This document shows, piece after piece, positions 46,545 through 59,876 of a stretch of DNA of 64,000 nucleotides (position 1 is the stretch's first letter; every line of letters begins with the position of its first letter). The position numbers and the translations under genes are program-made. This DNA is from Inia geoffrensis (Eukaryota; Chordata; Mammalia; Artiodactyla; Iniidae): NCBI GenBank assembly GCA_036417435.1, contig CM070902.1, positions 135,273,886-135,337,885 of the forward strand, read 5' to 3'. The notes under the pieces are model-generated. The model worked only from the letters and a program-made list of their open reading frames with translations. It searched no databases and was not told where the DNA came from.

Positions 46545-46850
46545 TCATTCAACCTCACACAAGCACCTTGTTGTGTCAAATGCCATTCTAGGTGCTGTGA
46601 GTGAACTGATACAGAAGATCAGAAGACGTAGCTTATGATTTCTCAGTGCCTGTTATTTAACTGCGGAGACGGACGTGTAAACAAAAGTGATCACACACTG
46701 TGAAAAGCATTCAAATAAAAGAGGCTATTGGACGAAAGGAGGAATTTGCCAGAAGGGGAGGCAGGGCATCCCAGACAAAAGGAATGGCATAGGCGAAAGC
46801 TTAGGATTATGAAAGCCCTGTTAGGTTAAGTAATGTTGAAAAGTTTCAGT
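46545..46850 (+). repeat. Ancient mammal-wide interspersed repeat, family not assigned
   Basis: 'TGCCATTCTAGGTGCTGTGA', 'GTGAACTGATACAGAAGATC' and 'GAATTTGCCAGAAGGGGAGG' fit the same old repeat family as 12740, 24480 and 63010. Confidence 0.45.
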
Positions 46851-46859
46851 GTGATGGGG

Positions 46860-48475
46860 ATATGTTTGCTGAATGAAAATGCTCTTCTTGTGTTGCTTTA
46901 AAATATCAAAAATTTACAAAAGAATTTTACAGCTATGAAAAATAAATATTATCACATAGCCCTTGCACTGGAACCATTGGTTCATGTCCAAAGTGTTCAT
47001 CACAAGCACAGACAACCTGGATCACAGTCTGAGGATCCCGTCAGGTCCTGTCTTTCCTACTGTACTTGTCTTAACTTGTGCCTAATCTGCTGCTTCATTG
47101 CTAAAACTGTGGATTGTGGTACAGAAGAGCTAGGAACAACACATCCAAATTTTAAGAAGTGTCCGCTTTTCCCCTCTATCAAGTTCTCTGGAAATAGTTT
47201 CGAATTTTAATAATCCCCTTGGGGCAATGGACTTGGGTAATTAAAACAGCTGATTTAACTCACAAGTGTAGGTGAGCCAAATGTAGTGTCATCCCATTCA
47301 ACCCTCCTAAAACAAGTAGAGAGCATGATGACAGAAATAGTGCCAAGGCTTCTGCCACACATGGACAACAGGCAGCACCAGTTTTTGGCTTGGTGACCAA
47401 ACACTGGTCAGCATTGCTGAACTAGTGATTCTCAGCTCGGCCTAAGGCACCATCATACTCAATTTTCTTTTGCAGCTGTGAAAATCAGTATCTTCCCTTA
47501 GAGTATGTCATAAAAGGAAATTAGAGTATTCTGAGGGAAACTGATATTTTATCAGCTGTAAAGAAAGACAAATTTTGCATGAGTTTTCCCTCAGCAAATC
47601 TGACTTTTCTCAGGAGAAGGGCGTTTAAGTAGAATAACTCCTTTTGCTGCTTTTCTTTGGAAATATCCAGATATAAAAATAAGTCATGTAGTAGATATCA
47701 CAGTGACTGGAGAGTTCAGGAAATCTCTCTTCTCTTTCCAGCCAAGAGCTGACTTTCTATTACGCTTAACTTCTTGATGTCTGAACTTCTCCTTCTAGAA
47801 ATAAATCTAATAGTACCTGGTATTCTTGGCTCAGGACTTATGAAGTAATGTCTATAGAGTATTTGTGAAGAAAAAGGTTCTATATCACAAATAAGTATTT
47901 TTCCACTCTTGTTATCAGTTAGTTTCCGGTTTGTATGACTAAATTCTAAATAGCCTGATGTTTGGCAACCTCTTTTTTTTCCCATCAGAATGTAAAATTC
48001 ATGATTAGCCGCTCATTATGAATTTGTCACAACTTCACTTAACCTAATAAATATCCCAGAAAGAGTTGACTTGGCTAGAGCTGAATCAGTACAGCTTTAT
48101 GAATTTGGCCACTAAGTTAAGCCAATAGGTTTAAATCTGTACTGATCTAAGGAGGAATGTGCAGAAAGCAAGGCCTGGGTGCATTCTTCCAGAATCAGTG
48201 GAGTTCAGCTGTCAATCAGGTTGGTTAGAGGAGGAGGAGGTACAGATGAATGTGTGGAAGGTCAGCATGCCCCCCTTTGGTATGTAGAGACCAGCAGTGG
48301 TACTAGCAGAGGGACCAACTGAAGAATTAATGGGCAAGCAATCTTAAGTGTGACTTATGAGATTTAAAATGTTTTGAGTTCTTAAAGATTGTTCATTATG
48401 CCATAGGTGCATGTTCTTTTATGGTCTATTAGATTTTGTTTTCTATGTAAATAATCATCTGCTGCCTGCTTAAGA
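46860..48475. other. Unassigned intronic sequence
   Basis: Mixed composition. No gene seen. Confidence 0.5.
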
Positions 48476-48477
48476 GA

Positions 48478-48630
48478 CAGCCGCACATGCTCATTTATAG
48501 ATAGGCTGTGGCTGCTTTTGCATTACAATGGCAAGTTACTCAGTTGTAACAGAGAATTTTATGGCCCACAAAGACTAAAATATAAAATATTCACTATCTG
48601 TCTCTTTACAGAAAAAGTATGCTGACCCTT
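48478..48630. mobile_element. MER1-type hAT fragment (one end)
   Basis: 'CTCATTTATAGATAGGCTGT', 'GGCTGCTTTTGCATTACAAT', 'ATGGCCCACAAAGACTAAAA' and 'TTTACAGAAAAAGTATGCTG'. Same family and orientation as 22500-22710, truncated on the left. Confidence 0.75.
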
Positions 48631-48939
48631 GCTTTAAAGAAATACCTTTGGTAAACAAAAACTATAGATAAATTCTCTCAGTGTCCAATTCACCTAGACA
48701 AATGAAATTATTTTCTTTTGAAGAAATGATAACCCCAAATACTTTCTTTTCATCTTATTTGCTTTATAATACCTGAGAAAGTCTTTTAAAATGCAAACAT
48801 TGAAATAATGTGTAAAGGGAAGTATGTTTCTTATGATCTATAAGCACTCCAGAAAAAAACATATGCATATAGTAATATAGTGACTGCAAAGTGATCTCTA
48901 ATAGTGTTACCAGTTGTATTAGGGAAGTGAATAAATAAC

Positions 48940-49420
48940 AATAACAACAGCAAATGTTTATAATATGTTTATTCTGTATTAAACACTGTTCTAAGTACTT
49001 TTAAATTTTTTCTTCAGCAACCCTTTAAAGTAGGATAATTATTATTTTTTTTAACATCTTTATTAGAGTATAATTGCTTTACAATGGTGTGTTAGTTTCT
49101 GCTTTATAATAAAGTGAATCAGTTATACATATACATATGTCCCCATATCTCTTCCCTCTTGAGTCTCCCTCCCTCCCACCCTCCCTATCACACTCCTCTA
49201 GGTGGTCACAAAGCACTGAGCTGATCTCCCTGTGCTACACAGCTCCTTCCCACTAGCTATCTATTTTAAGTTTGGTAGTGTATATATGCCCATGCCACTC
49301 TCTCACTTTGTCCCAGCTTACCCTTTGCCCTCCCCATATCCTCAAGTCCATTCTCTAGTAGGTCTGCATTGAAGTATGATAATTATTATCCTTATTTTAT
49401 AGATGACATATTTTAGTCAT
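48940..49420 (-). repeat. MIR SINE split by an L1 insertion
   Basis: Antisense MIR text 'TATTAAACACTGTTCTAAGT' and 'CTTTAAAGTAGGATAATTAT' continues after the L1 insert with 'TAATTATTATCCTTATTTTA'. Confidence 0.65.
49046..49371 (-). mobile_element. Short 5'-truncated LINE-1 (3' UTR only)
   Basis: Reverse-strand L1 3' UTR: poly(T) and 'AACATCTTTATTAGAGTATA' then 'TGGTGTGTTAGTTTCTGC'. Target-site duplication AAGTAGGATAATTATTAT (49028-49045) versus AAGTATGATAATTATTAT (49372-49389), 17 of 18. Inserted in a MIR. Carries no coding sequence. Confidence 0.9.
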
Positions 49421-49429
49421 GAATACAGT

Positions 49430-52400
49430 TGAAGAATTTAACTTGTAAGAAAAACAACTAATAAAATATCATTTATAATATATTTCATGGGTTTATTGAT
49501 ACAAATGAATAGTTACATTTCTTGAGACTGTAAAGCCAAGGCACTGACTGTATTCCATGACAAATGTATTAAGAATGATGTAGAATAGTTTTAATAACAG
49601 GAGAATTGAAATGTAATTTGGTTGTTTTCAGTTCTGAGCTTAATTGAATTTTCTTAAACTTCTAAATTTAATTTTTTATACAGTTAGATTTCTATTGGGT
49701 TTATTTTTTTCTTTCTCCAAAGTTAATGCATTCAAGTGAGCCCATATTGGAGACTGCAATGGCTGGCTTCATACTCTGCAGAGGATAGTCCTCCATTCAG
49801 CAGTTCAGTCTGAGATACTACATTTACAGAAAGAGGAAGTGGCTTGAGGCAAAGACAAGTTCTTAGCTGGTGGCTGAATAATTGATAAGCAAAGGGTATG
49901 ATCCCCTGTATGGCTTTTAGTAGCAAAGCAGAATCTATACTACGTTGATCATTAAGCATGTCAGAGGAATGACTGTTAAGAGTTTGAATGCAAGTAGAAG
50001 CACTAAATGAGACTTAACTTTGCACAACAGTCAGACAAGGGTTGTACACTGTGGAATAGGTAGTGAGATGTTTGCAGTCCAGTATTTCATGCCACTTATC
50101 TCTGCTAACTCTGGAACTTGTCTTGGGGAAGCACAAAAGAATACAATGAAAAGACAGAGACATTTGAGATGAGAAACTCCCCAACTTAGTCCATGCTCGT
50201 GAAAGCCCTCACCACACCCCATTTTCTTGAACCCTCAGCACAGCTGTTTCAGCTATTCAACATGTCGACATATGCTTTCCACTCTGAAAATGTTATTTAA
50301 CTTGTTCCTCCTGCCACCATCTCTTCTAGATTGTTTCTTTATACTGGGAGATTCTCAACTGAAATATTTTTGTGGGTAGAAAGTGAGTATTCCTAATAAA
50401 GTATTTCTTATCCCTTACTCCTATCTTTATAAGGTTCTATCTGTATAGCTGTTTACCTCAAGATAAAGGGTAGATTCATGAACAGAGATAACTTATAAAC
50501 TTTTCGAATTAGGGATATTCATCCGTGTCTGCAGTAACCACACATTAACTCAGGAGATGAAGCTCAGCTGCCAGGCTAGACATGAAGACCATGTAGTTGG
50601 ATGTTCTGACATTCATGATTCAGAATCCCTCCTGTTCTTTAGAATTTACTTATAACCAGTTGTTATTGAACAGATTTATAATTACTTGTCAGAAAAATAT
50701 TTTAAAGCATTAATCCATTAATAATAATTCTATAATTATTTTGTTTATGTAATTTATAAATCAAACATTATTATATATTATTTATATAATTATTAATACA
50801 TTAACCATACACTTTAATACATTAATAACAGTAGTGTATTCCTTATTCCTTTGACTCTGTGAATAAAGCTGTCCATTTTGTATACATTGATTTGAAAATT
50901 TAAATTTCCTCTGAGATGATAAGTTTGCTGCACTGCATTATGAATTGTGACGTTGAACTGTTTGATGTATGGAAAAGATCTGTGAAAGCTACAGTGTAAA
51001 TGTTGGTCAGATACACTACCGTTCTTATCAGTTGTACAGTACGACACATGTTACCTGGGTATGCATGCCACTTTTGATTAGAATGTTAAAGCAGCCTTAA
51101 TTATATAAACTTTCTCAAAAAAATTCTTGTATTAGACTTCACAAGTTTACACTCTACTATATATGCCCCCCAAACCGCAGAAACAAAACCCAAGCATTTT
51201 TCTTTTCTCTGTCCTATTTTTCAAGCTTCCACTGCATGCTGGTGGTGGTGTTGGGTGTGGTGATGGGTACTTAAAGCACCAAGTGGTTATCTCAGTCTCA
51301 TTTTGCTTAATTGTTCAGTAAGTTCGCCTCCTTGTCTGATCAGTTTTGTCTCATATACTCCCTGGGATGTTATGTGGGTGCATGGGAGCAGGGGAGAGTG
51401 TTGTTTTTTGACATCATGGTCTTGGGTGAAAGGAAGCTTCAGATCTGAGCGTCATCCCTGGATTCTCACTGGCCTCTGCTGGGGCTGTGAAGATGCTGAC
51501 CTTCTGCGCACTGCTGTTTCCTTGGCTGGTGTTCACTGTGGAAATCAGGGATGATGAACTTGGGTCCCTACTGACATATACCCCATAGACCAGCACCTCC
51601 CTCTCAGATCTCCAAATTCTGCCTGCATTCAGCTTTCTCTCAGCACCCCTGTACCTTTCGCTGTTTCAACACACGGTGTGGGAGATGGAACACTTCACGA
51701 CTGATTCCCCTGCTGCTTCTCTTACCTTTCAAATTTCTATGAGCTTCTCTTATTTCTCTTTTGTGGGACATTCCCATAGGTCATATCCACCTCCTTCTCA
51801 AGGTGGAGTTCATCCTCCCTTGTCAAGTGCAAAATGCGTACTGGGAAACACTTTGTCATAGAGAAAAAAATATTTAAATACTGTTATGCTTCAGAATATC
51901 ATTTCTGTACCCTCTGATTTGTGACTTAAACTGACTGCACTAGTCCTGGCAACCAGAAGTTAGAGGATGAGGCCCCCTCCACGTCAGGCAGTGATTCTAA
52001 TGGAAAACAAGCACAGAAAGTTGTGCTTACAGATAAGACACGAAGATCTTGCATCCAACTTTAGAAGAATGTCCCAGGGAGCTGAAGGCAGGGAGAAAGA
52101 GATTCAGTTGAAGAGAAAAACGAGAGGCACAGGAATACATTCCCCAGCTCTGCACCACGTGCCTTTTTACTGCTTTGGTAGAGCTCATTCCAACAACTTC
52201 GGGTCACCTCTAGCCAGTCTTCTGGTGACCTTATCCCTTTGTTAGTGGCCTCCAGGAATCTGGTACATTTTAATGTGTTTGTCACCACAGCCACAAGATC
52301 TCATGATAAAAGGATGTTATAATAAAAAATAGTTTACTAAAAAACTGTGATATTTCTCATTGGTTCAAAATATGTGGAAGCTATCAATGGGAAATTGAAT

Positions 52401-52570
52401 AAAAATATTAATATTAAATTAATTCTAACCAAAATTCTGTGTTTTCTTTGTTATGGAACAGTCAGTATTTGGGGCCTTGTTATTTTGTTAAAGTAAATAT
52501 TGGAATTATGAAAGGAATTTCTATAATCATAATAGCAGATGGTATTTTTTTAGTATCTTTAAAAACAACA
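49430..52570. other. Unassigned intronic sequence
   Basis: AT-rich (notably 50690-50820) with a GC-richer stretch at 51300-52250. No gene or clear repeat found; the GC-richer part could be an unrecognised ancient element. Confidence 0.4.
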
Positions 52571-52579
52571 GTATCAGTA

Positions 52580-52700
52580 GTTGGGAATCATTGTGCAGAC
52601 AAGGAAACTGAAAATCAGAAAGGCTGAGTCACAAAACTAAAAAGAAGTGGGATTAGGATTGAAATTTAGGTCTGTCTGAAGTCAGAACCCATGCCTTGTC
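52580..52700 (-). repeat. MIR SINE fragment
   Basis: 'GACAAGGAAACTGAAAATCA', 'GCTGAGTCACAAAACTAAAA' and 'TTTAGGTCTGTCTGAAGTCA' match antisense MIR. Confidence 0.6.
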
Positions 52701-52954
52701 AAGTCATTAAGCTTTAGCAAATAGATCATGTTAGAAATACTTTGGTGATGAAAAACATCTTGTGACAAATAAACAATGTTTAGTGCCTACTTATCTTCAG
52801 AACACGCTGAGGAAGTTATGCTGAAAGAGTTAGTATTACCTGTCTGACATCAGTCCCTTTTGCTGTAACATATATAAAGTTAATGCACATGATCTAAGTT
52901 TAACTTTTTTTAGAACTAAGAATTATAAAATAAAACTCAGATGTAGGGAACCAG

Positions 52955-53480
52955 ACAAAACAAACATATAGGTTAGTGAATTGTAAGCTGAATACCCTTG
53001 GAATCACCATCCAAGTCAAGAAATAGAACATTTCTAGTGGCCCCAGAAGCTATCCATGTGCCCAGCCCCTGTCGTAGGCCTGTTGCATTCTTCATATATA
53101 ACCATGACCTTGATTTTTATAATAACCACTTTTCCATGTGGTTGTATCAGCTAAGAGTGCATTCCTAGACACCATAGTTTAGTCTGGCCCATTTAAAAAT
53201 GTGATATATCTTTTAAGTCTCGTTTAGTCTATAGGTTCCCTTTCAATTTCTTTCTTTTCCTTATAATCTATTTGAAGAAGAACTTATACCCTTTAACTGG
53301 TATAGTTCATCATAAGAGTATGATTTTGCTGATTTGGAGACTTGTGGTGCATTCAACCTGTTCCATTGTCTTTATGTTTCTCTACTTGGCAGCTGGGTCT
53401 AGATGTGTAAGCAAACTGGAGTTAGATCTCTCTGCTGGTGGTATGTCCTTTTATCAGGATGAACATCATGTCTGGTTTTA
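52955..53480 (-). repeat. Old L1-type 3' region (tentative)
   Basis: 'CCAAGTCAAGAAATAGAACA' and 'GGCCCCAGAAGCTATCCATG' fit an antisense L1M 3' text; 53230-53470 ('ATGATTTTGCTGATTTGGAG', 'AACATCATGTCTGGTTTTAA') fits another old repeat of uncertain family. Confidence 0.35.
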
Positions 53481-53937
53481 ACTTTTTAAAAATATTAAGA
53501 GCTGTTGATACTTAATGCTTATAATGAGTATTAACTCCTTGAGAGTTACAAAATGATGATATTGTATCTTTTTTTTTTCATTTATATAATGTTTTTAAAA
53601 AATCCTTCCACTCTTCTATTTTTTTGGTTACCCAGAGAGAAGAATTAGTTCATACAGAAAAGGCAGGATAAATGTTTGTTTCCTTCCCTTTATTTATACA
53701 ATTATAAAGGCAACAATTTCATGCCCTGTCCTCCTCTAATGCAAAAATTAGTGTTTTAAAAAACCATTATGAACTAATTCAAACATAGTTGACATGTTTT
53801 AGCCTTCTGTGATTATCTAAAATTAGAAATCTGTCTTGCTTTATTTATAGTGATTTTTGGTATAGCATTTTTAGTGGTGGCTCTGGGTATTAAAATATTC
53901 ATATGTGATATCACCTAGTGGTATCAGCATTTTATTT
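53481..53937. other. Unassigned AT-rich sequence
   Basis: No recognisable content. Confidence 0.5.
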
Positions 53938-54311
53938 CTTTTTTTTCTTTTAACACCTTTATTGGAGTATAATTGCTTTACAATGGTGTGTTAGTTTCTG
54001 CTGTATAACAAACTGTATCAGCTATACATATGCATACATCCCCATATCTCCTCCTTCGTGTCTCCCTCCCACCCCCCCTATTCCACCTCTCTAGGTAGTC
54101 ACAAAGCACCGAGCTGATCTCCCTGTGCTATGTGGCTGCTTCCCACTAGCTGTCTATTTTACATTTGGTATATATGTAAAATATCTATGTATATATGTCT
54201 CTCTCACTTCATCCCAGCTTACCCTTCCCCCTCTTCGTGTCCTCAAGTCCATTCTCTATGTCTGCATCTTTATTCCTGTCCTGCCCCTAGGTCCTTCAGA
54301 ACCCTTTTTTT

Positions 54312-57300
54312 TTAGATTCCATATATGTGTGTTAACATATGTTTTTTTTTTTTTCTTTCTGATTTACTTCACTCTGTATGACAATCTCTAGGTCCATCCA
54401 CCTCACTACAAATAACTCAATTTCATTTCTTTTTATGGCTGAATAATATTACATTGTATATATGTGCCACATCTTCTTTATCCATTCATCTGTTGATGGG
54501 CACTTAAGTTGCTTCCATGTCCTGGCTATTGTAAATAGAGCTGCAATGAACATTGTGGTACATGACTCTTTTTGAATTGTGGTTTTCTCACGTTATATGC
54601 CCAGTAGTGGGATTGCTGGGTTATATGATAGCTCTATTTTTAGTTTTTTGAGGAACCTCCATACTGTTCTCCATAGTAGCTATGTCAATTTACATTCCCC
54701 CAACAGTGCAAGAGGGTTGCCTTTTCTCCACATTCCCTCCAGCATTTATTGTTTGTAGATTTTTTGATGATGGCCATTCTGACCAGTGTGGCGTGATACC
54801 TCATTGCAGTTTGATTTGCATTTCTCTAATGATTAGTGATGTTGAGCATCCTTTCATGTGTTTCATGGCAATATCTTCTTTGGAGAAATGTCTATTTAGG
54901 TCTTCTGACCATTTTTGGAATTCATTGTTTCTTTTTCTGATATTGAGCTGCATAAGCTGCTTGTATATTTTGGAGATTAATCCTTTGTCAGTTGCTTCAT
55001 TTGCAAATAATTTCTCCCATTCTGAGGGTTGTCTTTTCATCTTGTTTGTGGTATCCTTTGCTGTGCAAAAGCTTTTAAGTTTCATTACATCCCATTTGTT
55101 TATTTTTGTTTTTATTTTCATTTCTCTAGGAGAAGGTGCAAAAGGATCTTGCTGTAATTTATGTCATGGAGTGTTCGTTCTGCCTATGTTTTCCTCTAAG
55201 CGTTTTATAGTGTCTGGTCTTACATTTAGGTCTTTAATCCATTTTGAGTTTTTCTGTACGTTGTTAGGGAGTGTTCTAATTTCATACTTTTACATGTACC
55301 TGTCCAGTTTTCCCAGCACCACTTAGCGAAGAGGCTGTCTTTTCTCCATTATATATTCTTGCCTCCTTTATCAAAGATAAGGTGACCATATGTGCATGGG
55401 TTTATCTCTGGGCTTTCTATCCTGTTCCACTGATCTATATTTCTGTTTTTGTGTCAGTACCATACTGTCTTGATTACTGTAGCTTTGTAGTATAGTCTGA
55501 AGTCAGGAAGCCTGATTCCTCCAGCTCCATTTTTCTTTCTCAAGATTGCTTTGGCTCTTCCGGGTCTTTTGTGTTTCATACAAATTGTGAAATTTTTTGT
55601 TCTAGTTCTGTGAAAAATGCCAGTGGTAGTTTCATAGGGATTGCGTTGAATCTGTAGATTGCTTTGGGTAGTATACTCATTTTCACAATGTTGATCCTTC
55701 CAATCCAAGAACATGATATATCTCTCCATCTGTTTGTATCATCTTTAATTTCTTTCATCAGTGTCTTACAGTTTTCTGCCTACAGGTCTTTTGCCTCCTT
55801 AGATAGGTTTATACCTAGGTATTTTATCCTTTTTTTTGCAGTGGTAAATGGGAGTGTTTCCTTAATTTCTCTTTCAGATTTTTCATCATTAGTGTATAGG
55901 AATGCCAGATATTTCTGTGCATTAATTTTGTATCCTGAAACTTTACCAAATTCATTGATTAGATCTAGTAGCTTTCTGGTAGCATCTTTAGGATTCTTTA
56001 TGTATAGTATCATGTCATCTGCAAACAGCAACCATTTTGCTTCTTCTTTTCTGATTTGGATTCCTTTTATTTCTTTTTCTTCTCTGATTGCTGTGGATAA
56101 AACTTCCAAAACTATGTTGAATAATAGTGGTGAGAGTGGGCAACCTTGTCTTGATCCTGATGTTAGTGAAAATGTTTTCAGTTTTTCATGATTGAGAACG
56201 ATGTTGGTTGTGGGTTTGTCATATATGGCCTTTATTATGTTGCAGTAAGTTCCCTCTATAACTACTTTCTGGAAGGTTTTTATCGTAAATTGGTGTTGAA
56301 TTTTTCGAAAGTTTTTTCTGAACCTACTGAGATGATCATATAGTTTTTATACTTCAATTTGTTAATATGGTTTATCACATTGATTGATTTGCATATGTTG
56401 AAGAATCCTTGCATTCCTGGAGTAGACCCCACTTGATCATAGTGTATGATCCTTATAATGTGCTGTTGGATTCTCTTTGCTAGTATTTTGTTGAGGATTT
56501 TTGCATCTACGTTCATCAGTGATATTGGCCTGTAGTTTTCCTTCTTTGTGATATCTTTGTCTGGTTTTTGTATCAGGGAGATGGTGGTCTCATAGAATAA
56601 GTTTGGGAGAGTTCCTCCCTCTGCTATATTTTGGAAGAGTTTGAGAAGGGTAGGTGTTAGCTCTTCTCTAAATGTTTGATAGAATTTGCCTGTGAAGCCA
56701 TCTGGTCCTGGGCTTTTTGCTGTTGAAAGATTTTAAATGACAGTTTGAATTTCAGTGCTTGTGCTTGGTCTGTTTATATTTTCTATTTCTTCCTGGTTCA
56801 GTGTCAGAAGGCTGTGCTTTTCTAAGAATGTGTCCATTTCTTACAGGTTGTCCATTTTATTGGAGTATAGTTGCTTGTCATAATCCCTGAAGATTCTTTG
56901 TATTTCTGCAGTGTGAGTTGTTACTTCCCCTTTTTCATTTCTAATTCTGTTGATTTGAGTCTTCTCCCTTTTTTTCTTTATGAGTTTGACTAATGGTTTA
57001 TCAATATTGTTTATCTTCTCCAAGAACCAGCTTTTGGTTTTATTGATCTTTGCCATCGTTTCCTTCATTTCTGTTTCATTTATTTTTGATCTGATCTTTA
57101 TGATTTTGTTCCTTCTGCTACCTTTTGGGTTTTTTGTTCTTCTTTCTCTGATTGCTTTATGTGTATGATTAGGTTGTTTATCTGAGATGTTTATTGTTTC
57201 TTGAGGTAAGATTGTATTGCTATAAAGTTGTCTCTTAGAACTACTTTTGCTGCATCCCATAGGCGTGGGTTGGGTTGCTGTGTTTTCATTGTCATTTGTT

Positions 57301-58110
57301 TCTAGGTATTTTTTAAAATTTTCTCTTTGATTTCTTCAGGGATCTCTTGCTTTTTAGTACTGCATTGTTTAGCCTCCATGTGTCTGTAATTTTTACAGAT
57401 ATTTTCCTGTAATTGGTATCTAGTTTCATAGTGCTCTGGTCAGAAAAGATACTTCATACAATTTCAGTTTTCTTAAATTTAGCAAGGCGTGATTTGTGAC
57501 CCAAGACATGATCTATCCTGGAGAATCTTCCATGAGCACTTGAGAAGAAAGTGTAATGTGCTGTTTTGGGATGTAATGTCCTATAAATATCAGTTATGTC
57601 CATCTTGTTTAATGTATCATTTAAAACTTGTGCTTCCTTATTTATTTTCATTTTGGATGATCTGTCCATTGGTGAATGGGGGGTGTTAAAGTCCCCTACT
57701 ATGATTGTGTTACTGTCAATTTCCCCTTTTATGGCTATAGAATTTGCCTTATGTATTGAGGTGCTCCTACATTGGGTGCATAAATATTTACAATTCTTAT
57801 ATCTTCTTAAACTGATCCATCGATCATTATTTAGTGTCCTTCTTTGTCACTTGTAATAGTCTTTATTTTAAAGTCTATTTTGTCTGATATGAGAATTGTT
57901 ACTCCAGCTTTCTCTTGATTTCCATCTGCATGGAATATCTTTTTCCATCCCCTCACTTTCAGTTTGTATGTGTCCCTAGGTCTGAAGTGGGCCTCTTGTA
58001 GACAGCATATGTACGGGTCTTGTTTTTGTATCCATTCAGCCAGTCTATGTCTTTTGGTGGAGCATTTAATCCATCTACATTTAAGGTAGGTATCACTATG
58101 TTTGTTCCTA
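54312..58110 (-). pseudogene. L1 ORF2 (endonuclease-reverse transcriptase), broken
   Basis: ORF2 nicks target DNA and copies L1 RNA. Start is diverged (near 58110). Endonuclease pieces FFSSAHGRFSRIDHVLGHK lie at about 57495-57550; RT catalytic FADD is at 56014-56025, between [16 protein letters not shown] and the upstream [12 protein letters not shown]-terminus ends with TAA at 54312-54314. About 1,270 codons long, the right size, but split by frameshifts and stops into several short open pieces. Confidence 0.85.
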
Positions 58111-58175
58111 TTAACATTTTCTTAATTGTTTTGGGTTTGTTATTGTAAGTCTTTTCCTTCTCTTGTGTTTCCTGC

Positions 58176-59068
58176 CTAGAGAAGTTCCTTTAGCATTTGT
58201 TGTATAGCTGGTTTGGTGGTGCTGAATTCTCTTCGTTTTTGCTTATCTGTAAAGGTTTTAATTTTTCCAACAAGTCTGAATGAAATCCTTGTTGGGTAGA
58301 GTAATCTTGGTTGTAGGTTTTTCCCTTTCAACACTTTAAGTATGTCCTGCCACTCCCTTCTGGCTTGCAGAGTTTCTGCTGAAAGATCAGCTGTTAACCT
58401 CATGGGGTTTCCCTTGTATGTTAATTGTTGCTTTTCCCTTGCTGCTTTTAACACTTTTTCTTTTTGGTTAATTTTTGATAGTTTGATTAATATGTGTCTT
58501 GGCATGTTTCTCCTTGGATTTATCCTGTATGGGACTCTTTGCGCTTCCTGGACTTGATTGGCTATTTCCTTACCCATATTAAGGAAGTTTTCAACTCTAA
58601 TCTTTTCAAATATTTTCTCAGTCCCTTTTTTGTTCTCTTCTTCTTCTGAGACCCCTATAATTTGAATGTTGGTGCATTTAATGTTGTCCTAGAGTTTTCT
58701 GAGACTGTCCTCAATTCTTTTCATTCTTTTTTCTTTATTCTGCTCTGTAGTAGTTATTTCCAGTATTTTATCCTCCAGGTCACTTATCCATTTTTCTGCC
58801 TCAATTATTCTGCTATTGATTACTTCTAGAGAATTTTAAATTTCATTTATTTTGTTGTTCATCGTTGTTTGTTTGCTCTTTAGTTCTTTCAGGTCCTTGT
58901 TAAACTTTTCTTGTATTTTCTCCATTCTATTTCAAAGAATATGGATATCTTTACTATCATTACTCTGAATTCTTTTTCAGGTAGTCTGCTTATTTCTTCT
59001 TCATTTGTTTGGTCTCGTGGGTTTTTGCCTTGCTCCTTCATCTGCTGTGTATTTCTCTGTCTTCTCAT
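58176..59068 (-). pseudogene. L1 ORF1 (RNA-binding coiled-coil protein), broken
   Basis: Starts at an ATG at 59068 (MRRQRNTQQMKEQGKN) and ends with a stop at about 58176. The coiled-coil segment is interrupted by in-frame stops, but the C-terminal half is open for 133 codons (MGKEIANQVQEAQRVPYRIN at the start, MPRHILIKLSKINQKEKVLK following). ORF1p forms trimers that coat L1 RNA; here it is dead. Confidence 0.85.
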
Positions 59069-59663
59069 TTTGCTTAACTTACTGTGTTTGGGATCTCCAT
59101 TTCGCAGACTGCAGGTTTGTAGTTCCCGTTGTTTTGGGTGTCTGCTCCCAGTGAATAATTGTGGTCCAGTGGGTTGTGTAGGCTTCCTGGTGGAGGGGAC
59201 TGGTGCCTGTGTTCTGGTGGATGAGGCTGGATCTTGTCTTTCTTGTGGGCAGTACCATGTCCGCTGGTGTGTTTTGGGGTGTCTATAAACTTATTATAAT
59301 TTTAGGCAGCCTGTCTTCTAATAGGTGGGTTCATGTTCCTGTCTTGCTAGTTGTTTGGTATTGGGTGTCCAGTACTGTAGGTTGCTGGTCGTTGTTGGTG
59401 CTATGTCTTAGTGTTGAGATGGAGACCTCTGGGAGAGCTTTCGCCATTTGATATTACATGGGGCCATGAGGCCTCTGGTGGACCAATGTTCTGAACTCAG
59501 CTCTCCCATCTCAGATGCTCAGGCCTGACACCCAGGCAGAGCTCCAAGACCCTGTCAGCCTACAATGCTCAGTAGAAAATTGAGAAAATAAGAGAAAGAA
59601 AGAAGGAAAAATTTAAATAAATAAAAATAAAGTTTTATTTCATAAAAATGAAATAAAGTTATT

Positions 59664-59876
59664 GGGCTTCCCTGGTGGTGCAGTGGTTGAGAGTCCTCCT
59701 GCTGATGCAGGGGACACAGGTTCATGCCTTGGTCTGGGAAGATCCTGCATGCCACAGAGTGGCTGGGCCTGTGAGCCATGGCTGCTGAGCCTGTGCATCT
59801 GGAGCCTGTGCTCCTCAACAGGAGAGGCCACAACACTGAGAGGCCCACGTACCACAAAAAATAAATAAATAAAAAT
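59664..59876 (+). mobile_element. CHR SINE nested in the L1 5' UTR
   Basis: GGGCTTCCCTGGTGGTGCAG head, target-site duplication TAAAGTTATT (59654-59663 and 59877-59886). Tail is (AAAT)n-like rather than pure A. Its CpG positions are mostly TG/CA (for example ATGCCACAGAGTGGCTG), so it is older than the CpG-rich copies elsewhere, while being younger than the L1. Confidence 0.92.

Noticed and set aside
54682..55326. 214-codon forward frame
   Set aside because: It is the antisense reading of L1 ORF2; it has no domain and mirrors the reverse-strand ORF2 remnants.
55664..56191. 175-codon forward frame
   Set aside because: Antisense of the L1 reverse-transcriptase region; shadow frame.
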